A stretch of DNA of 64,000 nucleotides from Gremmenia infestans (Eukaryota; Ascomycota; Leotiomycetes; Helotiales; Hamatocanthoscyphaceae). The translations under genes were made by a program, and so were the position numbers. The notes beneath the pieces were generated by a model that did not search any database, had not been told where the DNA came from, and was given only the letters and a program-made list of their open reading frames with translations. The stretch covers positions 1 through 64,000 of the forward strand of contig JAFEVB010000018.1 in assembly GCA_032629725.1 (NCBI GenBank), given 5' to 3'. Of this stretch, positions 1-9,870 are shown piece after piece (the first letter of the stretch is position 1; every line of letters begins with the position of its first letter).

Positions 1-229
1 TAAGTACTATAATAGCTAACAAGTTGCTAACTATAAAGAGCCTATTCCTAAAATAGTACCTCCTATCTACTTAAGTACTATAATAACTAATAAGTTGCTA
101 AGCACTATAATAACTAATAAGTTATTAACTATAAAAAGCCTATTCCTAGAATAGTACCTCCTATCTACTTAAGCACTATAATAACTAACAAGTTACTAAC
201 TATAAAGAGCTTATTCCTAAAATAGTATA
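1..229. repeat. Three tandem copies of a ~71-bp AT-rich unit
   Basis: Copies start at 1, 72 and 170. Each begins TAAG(T/C)ACTATAATA and the first two end CTCCTATCTACT. The second copy (72-169) is about 27 bp longer because part of the unit (CACTATAATAACTAATAAGTT) is duplicated inside it. The third copy loses similarity at about 229. The array may extend to the left of the window. No coding content is visible. Confidence 0.85.
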
Positions 230-2224
230 CGTTTTAAGCCGTTTAGTTAAATATTAATAAGCTTAATAATAAGTAATATAGCTTAATTTAGAAAAAGGTA
301 TATTATTATTCTAATAGTTATATGCTTTTGCTAACTTTATTCTCTATAGCTTAATAAGCTAGAAACTATAAGCAATTAGGCTAAAGTGCCAAATCTATCC
401 TAGCTTAGATTAAGCAACTTGCTTATAACTAAAAGATCTATCTTAAAGCGCTATAATATAATATAGCAAACGCTTTTACTAATCTTAATAAATTAAAAGT
501 TAAAGCTAAAGCCTATTTACTACAATTAGGCGCGCTATAGCGTCTAAGTTATAAGTAAATTAAGAATATAATACTAATTTAGAAAAAAGCTATATTATTA
601 AAACTAAAGTCGAAGATTATAAGTAGCTTGCGAATTGTTTTCCTCTTAAACTATAAGATAAAGCAAAAAGTATAGATTTTTAAGCTTAAAGGTATTAGTA
701 TAAAGTAAATATTTATAAATAAAGAAAAAGTATACGTAGATAAAAACTAGCCTTAAAAAGTAAAGGCATAACCTTTCTAATTAGTAAAACTTCTATAACT
801 GCGGCCTAAAGTTATAGTATTAGATATTTCTTTTCTTAAATAATATATTTACTAATTAGTAATAGAATTAGTTCTTTTTAGGTATAGAAATAATATCCTA
901 TAGTTATAATTAAAAATGCAATCGACCAACTATATAAAAAGCGTAGTTAGACTATATTAGCTTTAAAAATTAGATATTAAGGCTAGTTAAGATATCTAAA
1001 GTAAAGGCGGATTATAAAAGATAGCAGATAGTAGAATAGATAGTAGGATAGATAGTAGGATAAATAGTAGAATAGATAGTAGAATAAATAGTAGAACGGA
1101 TAGTAGGATAGATAGTAGAATAGATTATTATTATATAATTTTGCGTAGCTTAGTTAGTAAAAAGGCGTACCTTTTTTGCTAGTTAATACTACTATAAATA
1201 ATAAGTAATATTAACTAGTATTATGTCTTCTATATAGTATAGAAGTAATTATAGATATTAACTAGTAATACTAATACTAAGAGGTAGCTAATCTTATAGG
1301 AGGTAGCTATAGAGCAGCTAGGTATTAAGTAGAAAAGATAAAAAGGAAAATAGTTAGGCATATATAAAGGTTCTATAGTTAGTCTTCCTATACTAAAAGA
1401 TAGTAATAATAAGGTTTAAATAACTTACTAGGTATATATAAAGGTTCTATAGTTAATAGATATCTCGAAATCCTACCTAAGACCTCTAGGCATATATAGA
1501 CGTCCTATTATTATGTCTATTACGCAGAATAATTAGTATGCTTATATAGCTACGCTATATATATATAGAAGTGCCGTAAAGTAATAATAAAAGCAATACT
1601 ATATCCGTAAAGCTATTAAGATCTAGGCAACTTTAACCCTTAAGAAGTTGGATACAATCTTATCTAAAACACTAATAAAATAGCGCAGTTAGAATAAAGC
1701 GAAAGCGTAAATATCTTAGAAGCTTTCCTTAAGAAAGAATTATAAAGAGGAATAGAAAACCCTATTAATACCCTATATTAAAGGGTCTAAGAGCCTAAGA
1801 CCCTATTTAATACTCTATTATAAAAAGTTTAAGCAAATAATAATAATAAAAAGGATACTATAACTATAGTTCTATATAATTATAAAAGATGTATAGATTT
1901 AACTATATAGAAATATAAATACCTTAACTTTAATAATCAAGCGAACCATATAATAAAAAGAGTTACTAAGTATAATATTTATAAAGCCCTATATATATAT
2001 ATGCTCGCAGAAATAGAAAAGAAGTTTGCTATAGCTCTTTAAGAACTTTATAGAAGCAGAAGAATATAGGCGCCTATTTGTTTTAGATAGCTAACTTATT
2101 TACTTTTAAATACTACGTATTCCTAAGCAGAAAATGCATACTAGGTTGCATATAGTGCCTCTCTTAATTAACTACTTATTTCTATTTATAGTATAAGAGG
2201 ATAAACGTATTACTATAGTTAATA
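230..2224. other. Unidentified degenerate repeat sequence
   Basis: About 2 kb of AT-rich sequence with stops in all frames. Plus-strand translation shows short open stretches rich in Lys, Ile, Leu and Tyr, as expected of a RIP-mutated transposon, but I could not match any to a known transposase or polyprotein motif. A related phrase, GGCATATATAAAGGTTCTATAG or close to it, occurs at about 1358 and 1431, so internal duplication exists. It holds one 12-bp minisatellite (listed separately). No gene is supported. Confidence 0.6.
1027..1122 (+). repeat. 12-bp minisatellite, 8 copies
   Basis: Eight consecutive 12-mers of consensus GATAGTAGAATA, with variation only at a few positions (GGATA/GAATA, first G to A, one ACG). 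In one plus-strand frame the array is open and would encode repeats of Asp/Asn-Ser-Arg-Ile, and that frame stays open for about 20 more codons. The flanking sequence is degenerate transposon sequence, so this is more likely a relic or a slippage product than a living gene. Confidence 0.85.
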
Positions 2225-3049
2225 TTATTATTATTATTATTATTCTATTTATATTCTATATAAGTCTAAGACTATATAGGACGGCGCTAGCCTAGTGCTA
2301 GCGCGGTCGGGTGGTAAGTATAAAAGATAGGTCAATATGCTTCCGGTTAGAATCTGAGGCACTAAGCCTAATACGGACTAGGTCCATAAAATAATAAACG
2401 CCATAGCAAAATCCCCCTAGGGCCCTAAAAGTAGTTATATAAATAAATAAAAAGTGGTCGTAAAGTGGTCGAAGTGGCAGAATGCAAAGGCGGTCAGCTA
2501 GCATAGCTTAGCCTTAAGCTGCAAATGCGCTCTTTCGACTTCTTAGCTAAAGTTAGCTAAAATTAATAGTTTTTAGCGGTGGATATAGGCAAAATAGCTT
2601 CTAAGTTATATATAGTAATAAATGCTTAGTTATTAACAAATTCTACCCGTTCCAGCCGCTATTTACGGGTGCTAATACCGGTTTTATGCAAAAAGACTAG
2701 CAAATGCTATCGTCCGATTTTCGTCTCAAATAGGCTCTGCATACTAAGCCTAAATAGGACGTTCTGCCGTAGTATATCTCATTCCGCCTTGTATTCACTG
2801 CATGCTAGTATAAGATGCTGTGGCGATTCTAGTTGGTTGGTGTTGCATATATATCGATTAGAGCTAGCGCGTTTAAACCTCTTTAGGTAAGAGCTAAAAT
2901 AGCCGTGTTTTAGCTTTAGCTAGAAGAAGGCGCTAGCAGTGGATCTCGCCACTTTAGGAAGCTGGATTCGAGAGTGAATTCGAGGATTGAAAAAATCGAA
3001 ATAGTAGCCTTTACCGCTAGCTAGAGCGCTAGACCACGTATATCGATGC

Positions 3050-3600
3050 ATCTGGTTGATTTTTATGCCTATATAGGCATAGCTGGTATAGGCAGCTAGG
3101 GCGGTCTAGGTGGTCGGAAGTGATTTAGAGCCTGTTTTAGCTAGTCTGTCTGCTACCTTATTGCTATTAATGTCTTAGTGGCTAGGGACCCACTCTATTG
3201 CTAGCGTGGATCTATTTTAGGCTACTTTAGCCGCTGCTGCAATAGCCCTAATTTGCTATGATTGGCCGGGATTATCGGAAGGCCGCGCTAGCCTATAAAT
3301 TGCTGCCTGGTTATCTATATAGACCCTAATATCACGATTTAGACCTAGTCTAGTAGCGTTTTTAAAGGCTAGGGCAATCCCCTCTAGCTCTCTATTATAG
3401 ACAATTTGGTGTGGGCCGATGTTACAAGCTAGGCTAGTGAAGCGTCTAGCGCTACTATACCCCTGCTAGTCCCACTCTAATGCCGGTGGAATCTGGCATT
3501 TGTGACCCGTCTAGTATAGTATAACACCCGATTTAGCGATTGCGTCTATAGCTGGAGGCGGTGTGCTATGGCGGCCTCCGCTTTAGGCAGTTTAGCGATA
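3050..3600 (-). pseudogene. LINE RNase H remnant (left copy)
   Basis: Minus-strand translation matches the RNase H module that follows RT in Tad/I-type LINEs, including the (V)YIDNQAA core, an ELEGI(A)LAF segment and WVPGH(Q)D...NKAAD near its end. The same module is better preserved in the inverted copy at 8578-9000. Several codons have become stops, for example the residue after DN in the right copy. Confidence 0.8.
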
Positions 3601-3735
3601 TGCGTAGCCCTAGGGCATAGAGCGGTCCTAGGGGCAAAATAGAAGTGCTGAATAGGTTTCGATTTTAGAGCTAAGCAGTGGTGCTATAGTGCTAGCAATC
3701 CTCTGAAGACCATATTTAGGAGGGGAGCTAAAAGT

Positions 3736-3806
3736 AGCTAGAATCGCTAGAATCGCTAGAATCGCTAGAATCGCTAGCATCGCTAGCATCGCTAGCATCG
3801 CTGATT
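3736..3806 (-). repeat. 9-bp tandem repeat inside the LINE
   Basis: Four units of GCTAGAATC followed by at least three of GCTAGCATC on the plus strand. On the minus strand they code for repeats of Ser-Asp-(Ala/Ser) between the RT linker and the RNase H domain. The second LINE copy has only about four units (8331-8370), so the array has changed length between copies. Confidence 0.85.
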
Positions 3807-3999
3807 TGTCGATTAACTGGATGGTCTGGACTTAGCTTAGCTAGGCGGAAGGCGTATTTTCGGGTGGCTGCATCTAGTTGTATTGCGGGCGGTAAGAGGC
3901 TAGCTTCTACCTCCATGGCCTGAATTGGACTAGTGCGAAAAGTCCCTAGGATTTTGCGTAGTGCTAGGTTTTGGAGATGCTGCAAATGCTCTTTAGCAT

Positions 4000-5000
4000 A
4001 TGCTTGGCCCCGCCACTAAATTGGTGATGCATAATCCGATACGCTAGCAATGCATGCTAAATACAGTTGTCTGAAAGCGGTGGGGCTAAGACCTTGTTCG
4101 CTATTGGCTAGCCTAGACATACGTCCAAATGCGGATTTTGCCAGGGCGGTACGGATTGTAATATGCTCTTTAAATCGTAAAAGGGCATTAAAGTGGATAC
4201 CAAGCCATTTAACCGTCTGTTTTGGATGGACTATAGTGCTGTCTGGGAGTATAAGTGGCGCTAGCTTAGCGGCTTCGCTAGTGTGGAAGTGAATTAGTTC
4301 TGACTTTTTTAGGTCGAATTGGATTGCACTTTCGCTAGCTAGCTGAAATAGCTCTTTAGCTACTAGCTATAGGATTTTAACGTTTTTCCTAGGGCTAGTC
4401 GATGCAGTGGAGAGAGTGATATCGTTAGCATAAGAGATGAATTTCACTGCCGGCGACCTAAATAGGCCTCTTATATATATAAGGAAAAGGATAGGCGAAA
4501 TCGGGCTTCCTTATGGTATTCCGGTCTGTATAGGCTGGTTTTCGTCTGATTGGCCATCGAATAGAAGCTTAAGTGACCGCCCGCTCATAAAAGAGGAGAC
4601 CCACTTTATTACCGAATCGGGAAGTGCTAGGTCCCTAAGCACTATAAGGAGCCTATTCTTAGATACGTGGTCATATGCGCCTTTCACGTCTAGTAGAAGC
4701 GTAGTGGTGATTTTCTTCTTTTGGCGGTTAGAATAGACATAATCCGCTAGCATAGCGCCTGCATCTATAGCCGACTTTTTAAGTCGACCACCAATTTAGC
4801 TTGGATGCAGCAGATTTAGAGTGGTTTCCGCTAGATAAGCTAGTCGCTTAGCTAGAATCCTTTCGCTAACCTTTCCTAGGCAGCTAAGAAGTGAAATAGG
4901 TTAATATGCGCTAGGCTGCTTATAGTCGGGTTTATTATTTTTGCGTAGTATAATGCAATTAGCCTGCCTCCAGCATTTTAGGTGGTAGCCTATATTAACT
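4000..5000 (-). pseudogene. LINE reverse transcriptase remnant
   Basis: The clearest open stretch is 4753-4511 (minus), which contains LLLDVKGAYDHVSKNRL, then WVSSFMSGRSLKLLFDGQ and IQTGIP. These are reverse-transcriptase motifs of fungal Tad-like LINEs, the D of DVKGAYD being the first catalytic aspartate. Downstream at 3985-3728 lies the linker that joins RT to RNase H in these elements (LRKILGTFRTSP, then VEASLLPP). Stops elsewhere show the gene is dead. Confidence 0.88.
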
Positions 5001-5599
5001 AGCATCTCAAAAAGGAGTGAAATCTGGGAAGGGCATACTAAGTATGCGTAGGTGATAATAGTTTAAGTGATATAGTCGGGACTAGGACTAGTGGATTTGA
5101 TTTCACTCGAACAGGCTAGCTTGACTTCCTCTAGAGCTAGTTTAGGCCACTTCCAAGCGCTAGAAGTAGTATAACTAGACTAATTTAGGCTAGGCGTTTC
5201 TAGTAGTAGAGGGAAGAGTGTCTGGCGGAAAAGGTCGCATTTGGCGGTGAATATAGTTGCATATTAGGTAGCAGAAAGCTTTAAATTTGGCACTAGTTTA
5301 GACCGCCTTGGCTTAGTATAAGCTAGGGCTTTAAAAATCGATTTAGAATCCTCTTTTTCCAAAAACTGGTTCTAGTGGTCCTTTTTAGCTGTTTTAATAG
5401 CCTGAAAGTATATATTACGTGCACTAGTATAGCGTCTATGTGACTAGTCGGAAAAGGCTCTTATAGAGGCTAGCCTAGCGTGATTCATGTTTCGGCGGAG
5501 TGTTTTAAGTGAATCGTTCCACCACGGCTTAGCATTTGGCGCTAACCGGATTTGGGGTATAAAATTATGTGCGGCGCATAAAATAGCGCTAGTATAACG

Positions 5600-6350
5600 T
5601 TCCGCCATATTATCAAGTTGGTCTAGAGCTACTTTATAGCTAGTTTTAGCATTAATTTGCTCTAAGCTTTTTAAGCTATAGTTACGACTTAAGCTATAGC
5701 TTAGCCGATGTAGTGAATCCTGGAGCGGTGATAGCTGGCAGAATAGTTTTTCACCAAATTTGGTCTAGTCTGCGCGTTTTATATCGAATCGGGTGGCTTG
5801 TGGATCGGCTAAGCCTATTCGGGATCCTTGGATAGTAAAGACTATACCTAAATGGTCGGAGCCTATATCCTCTACTATAGCTCAGTCTTGAATATAATTG
5901 GCTATAGAGCAATAGGCTAGCGTAAGGTTAATATTTATAGGTCTAGCTATATAGGGGCGGTGAAAGGTGCTAATACCAGGGGTATTTAGGAGGGCTAAAT
6001 CGTGGTAGTCGATCCAGTCTGCTAGCGCAATACCCTCTATATCGCGTGCCTTATAAAGTGGGTCCCACTAAGGGTTATAGGTATTAAAGTCCCCGCAAAA
6101 TACCGAATCAAGAGGCGGTATAAGCTGCTATAAGCACCGCGCTAGCATACGGGTATTCGAATTAGGTAATTGGTGCTTTTTATTATAAATATTATAAACC
6201 TTAATTATATGGTCTTGGTCTATAATATCTAGCACTTGGAAGTCGGAATTATATAGTGATTCAGAGGCTAGGGCAACCCTAGGGCGGTAAGACCTGGCAA
6301 TATATGCTATTATACGTGGTGTAAAGTCTAGGCTAGGCCTATTCAGGAAG
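5600..6350 (-). pseudogene. LINE APE-type endonuclease remnant
   Basis: The minus strand reads, with stops, through motifs of an exonuclease-endonuclease-phosphatase (APE) domain: CGDFNTYNP followed by WDP, a DIEG...LADWID stretch, LLNTPG(I)STFHRP, and a C-terminal EDIGSDHLGI. The GDFN and SDH motifs carry catalytic Asn/Asp and Asp-His residues in this family, whose job is to nick target DNA for target-primed reverse transcription. At least two stop codons interrupt it, one directly after NP. Confidence 0.85.
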
Positions 6351-6559
6351 AGTTAAGTGAATAAAGAGTAAGAAATAGATTATATTTCACTTAAATTAGT
6401 AATAATATAAGGCTCTTAAACTAGTATAATATCGATATCTAGCTTAATTGCTACTTATAGAGCGGATTCTATATTATAGGCGGCTGAATTTAAATTCACT
6501 TGGAGGATTTTAGTGCTAGCGCCTATTATAGAGAGGATTTAGCGGCCTTTAATTGGATG

Positions 6560-6665
6560 CTTTAGTAGACTTCGCATGCAGCTGAGCTAGCCGCATATAG
6601 ACCCCCGCAGTTAGCGCATTTTAGGATTAGGTGTGCGTAGCTAGTCTTAGTATTATATATAGTGC
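6560..6665 (-). pseudogene. LINE ORF1 zinc-knuckle remnant
   Basis: Minus-strand translation gives a segment containing CANCGGLYAASSAACEVY preceded by K. It resembles the Cys-rich knuckle (CxNCGG...C.VY) near the end of the ORF1/Gag-like protein of fungal LINEs, which binds the element RNA. A stop codon follows within a few residues. A 3'-ward segment of this same region (about 6770-6840) recurs on the plus strand at about 16028-16085. Function is lost; identification rests on the motif and its place upstream of the endonuclease. Confidence 0.6.
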
Positions 6666-8303
6666 ATATATACTATTTCGTATAATGTAATTCGCTATAT
6701 AGCTAGCACTTTAGCCTCCTTATGGTAGTAATACGCTAAGTGGCCATATCCTAGCACTTTAATATATTAGGCGGTAGGGCGTGTTATATAGTGTTTTTCA
6801 CACCGCACTAAAATGCCAGCTATATATAGCCTATTTCGGATAGCAGCACTAGCCTCTTCAGGCGTAGCAAATGCGATTGCAACAGATCCAGCGTCTTGTT
6901 TTAGACCGCTTTTCTGCCGATGAAATCCAGTATAGGTTGCCTAAAGGGGTTAGACCCTTATTAAAAGTCCGTATTTCGTCCTTTATAAGGTCTATCCCGT
7001 CTAGGCGGTTAAAAACGCTAGTTGGGATCCTGTGTGCCACGATTTTATGCTATTCCATATCCTTCTAGGCGGTGTAGCTAGGCAAAATATAGGTCTAGAC
7101 GTCGCTTTTAGCTAGTAGAAAGTCGGATAAATAGGCCTCTATAGTTGTAACTACTAGATTCGACTGTAGGGACTTTGGAAATAGAGAGTATAACTAGGGT
7201 CTTTTACTCCTTTGCTAGTAAAAGCGGTATTTAGTGCATTGCAGGGCGGTGAGAGGCTGAAAAATCATCGTTTTAGACTATTAGATCCTTAATTAGAATA
7301 AGTCTAGCGGCTGGTTATTAGCTTCTTAGCGGCTGGTTTAGGCGGTAGGGCGTGGTTTTTTAGCCGAATTAACTAAAATCCAGTCCGAATCGGGATTAGC
7401 GCTCTCTGCTGCGGCTGCATATAACCGATTTGGCGGGTGTAAGGGCTCCTTAGTGGTTTTTGGCTGTATAGCATTTTTCGGCCCGTTTTAGCGGTCCGGG
7501 ATAGCAGTACTAGGCCTTTTTAGGTCGGTTTTCAGGTTTACGGTCAATTTAGCGGTTATTTGCTAGGCGGTAGCCTCTAGCTTTTAGCTAGCGGATTCTA
7601 TATGCGTAATCTTATTAGCTAAAATAGCAGAAACCTTTCTTAATAGAGCCTTTTTCTAGATATTCGCAGAAGATTTCGATTAGATCAAGGATTTGGTCTT
7701 ATTTTAGGGCGGTCTGATTCGGCAGCTGCAGCTTTAACTAGTAGGTTATATGCCTTAGCTATAGCCTTATTTAAGGGTGAATTCGATAGTAAATCGGAGG
7801 TTTTTAGCTGGATTTAGAAGCGGTATAGCTGGTCTATGCTTTATATTTAGGGTAAATAGGTTAGATATATTAAATTGGCTAGATTAGGCAGTTGGGAAGC
7901 GGTATAGGCTAGTAATATGCGGCTCTACGGATAATACATATATAGCTACAGGCGCAGATGCAGCTTTTAGCTAGGCTGCATCCTACTCTATAGGCGCTGC
8001 TAGGTTATTAGTGCTATAAGAGGCATTATTGCTAGCGCCTATTACTATATTATTATTTTCTGCCGCTGCATGCTAGTAGCAGGGAAGTTATAGTAGTAAG
8101 GAGGGTGGTAGTTAGGCGGCTATAGGGGTTAAAAACCCTTTAGATGCACCGCTTTTACTTATTTTCCATCCGATTGCTTTAAAAGCGGTATTAGATAAAA
8201 GCTAAGATTAAGGCGGTTAGAATGCTAGCGTGATCTGGCGATTTGGTTAGGTGGTTTAAAAGTTATAGGTGAATTTGTAAAAATCGGAAAAGTTTTTATA
8301 GCG

Positions 8304-9870
8304 TCCAGACCATCTAGTTAATCGATAAATCAGCGATGCTAGCGATGCTAGCGATTCTAGCGATTCTAGCTCTTTTAGCTCCCCTCCCAAATATGGTCTT
8401 TAGAGGATTGCTAGCACTATAGCACCACTGCTTAGCTCTAAAATCGAACCTATTCAGCACTTCTATTTTGCCCCTTAGGACCGCTCTATGCCCTAGGCTA
8501 TGCATATCGCCAAACTGCCTAAAGCGGAGGCTGCTATAGCACACCACCTCCAGCTATAGACGCAATCGCTAAATCGGGTGTTATACTATACTAACAGGTC
8601 ACAAATGCCAGATTCCACCGGCATCGGAGTAGGACTAGCGGGGTATAGTAGCGCTAGACGCTTTACTAGCCTAGCTTATAACATCGGCCCACACCAAATT
8701 ATCTATAATAGAGAGCTAGAGGGGATTGCCCTAGCCTTTAAAAACGCTACTAGACTAGGTCTAAATCGGGATATTAGGGTCTATATAGATAACTAGGCAG
8801 CAATTTCATAGGCTAGCGCGGCCTTCCGATAATCCTAGCCAATCACAGCAAATTAGGGCTATTGCAGCAGCGGCTAAAGTAGCCTAAAATGGATCCACGC
8901 TAGCAATAGAGTGGGTCCCTGGCCACCAAGACATCGATAGCAATAAGGCAGCAGACAGACTAGCTAAAATAGGCTCCAAATCACTACCGACTACCCAGAC
9001 CGCCCTGGCTGCCACTACTAGTTATGCCTATATAGGTATAAAAATTAACTAAATATATTAACACGCGTGGTCTAGCGCTCTAGCTAGCGGTAAAGGCTAC
9101 TATTTCGACTTTTTCAACCCTCGAATTCACTCCCGAATCCAGCTTCCCAAAGCGGCTAGATCCACTGCTAGCGCCTTCTTTCAGCTAAAGCTAAAACACG
9201 GCTATTTCGGCTCTTACCTAAAGAGGTTCAAACGCGCTAGCTCTAATCGATGCATATGCAATACTAACTAACTAGAATCGCTATAGTATCTTATACTAGC
9301 ATGCAGTAAATATAAGGCGGAACGAGATATACTACGTAGAACGTCCCGTTTAGGCTTAGTATGCAGAGCCTATTTAAGACGAAAATCGGACGATAGCATT
9401 TGCTAGTCTTTTTATATAAAACTGGCATTAGCACCTGCAAATAGCGGCTGGAACGGGCAGAATTTATTAATAACTAAGCATTTATTACTATATATAACTT
9501 AGAAGCCATTTTGCCTATATCTACCGCCGAAAACTATTAATTTTAGCTAACTTTAGCTAAGAAGTTAAAAGAGCGCATTTGCAGCTTAAGGCTAAGCTAT
9601 ACTAGCTAACCGCCTTTATATTCTGCTACTTCGACCACTTTATAACCACTTTTTATTTGTTTATATAACTACTTTTAGGGCCCTAGAGGGATTTTGCTAT
9701 AGCGTTTATTATTTTATAGACCTAGTCCATATTAGGCTTAGTGCCTTAGATTCCAACCGGAAGCATATTAACCTATCTTTTATATTTACCACTCGACCGC
9801 GCTAGCACTAGGCTAGCGCCGTCCTATATAGTCTTAGACTTATATAGAATATAAATAGAATAAATAAATA
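8304..9870 (+). mobile_element. 5'-truncated second LINE copy (right arm of the inverted repeat)
   Basis: A 3' fragment of the same LINE family in plus orientation. It starts abruptly in the RT-RNase H linker at about 8304 and ends in an A-rich tail (AATAAATAAATAAA) at about 9870. It contains the RNase H (open at 8578-8796: SAR...LAYNIGPHQIIYNRELEG and IRVYIDN) and the Cys-rich C-terminal tail. 5' truncation is normal for LINE insertions. Its truncated end directly abuts the 5' end of the minus-strand copy, so the two form a head-to-head palindrome. It is broken by stops and not functional. Confidence 0.9.
8578..9010 (+). pseudogene. LINE RNase H remnant (right copy)
   Basis: Best-preserved part of the second LINE copy. 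The 72-residue open stretch (8578-8796) contains the start of an RNase H fold, ending ...RVYIDN where the next codon is a stop. Translation beyond the stop continues with QAAIS-like and then AIEWVPGHQDID-like residues, as in functional relatives. A trailing D-N-K-A-A-D motif is also present near 8940-8955. Dead by stop codons. Confidence 0.82.

Larger units (their letters stand above)
2255..3831 (-). repeat. Left arm of 1.57-kb inverted repeat
   Basis: The 3' portion of the minus-strand LINE. Its reverse complement is found at 8304-9870, starting at the phrase CCAGACCATC(C/T)AGTTAATCG and running through the RNase H, the 3' untranslated part (CTAGTGCTAGCGC...) and the A-rich tail. The arms are clearly homologous but differ by many transitions. 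Confidence 0.9.
2225..8300 (-). mobile_element. Tad-like non-LTR (LINE) retrotransposon, near full length, RIP-inactivated
   Basis: A roughly 6-kb non-LTR retrotransposon read on the minus strand, 5' end near 8300 and 3' end in an (AAT)n tail at about 2221-2250. In order on the minus strand it shows an ORF1 region with a cysteine knuckle (about 6660-6560), an APE-type endonuclease (about 6350-5600), a reverse transcriptase (about 5000-4000) and an RNase H (about 3560-3050). The RNase H is followed by a Cys-rich tail. That order, with RNase H and a simple-repeat tail, is typical of the fungal Tad1/I group of LINEs. Every domain is broken by stop codons, so the copy cannot be autonomous. Its 3' 1.57 kb is repeated inverted at 8304-9870. 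The exact 5' end and target-site duplication could not be determined. Confidence 0.9.
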
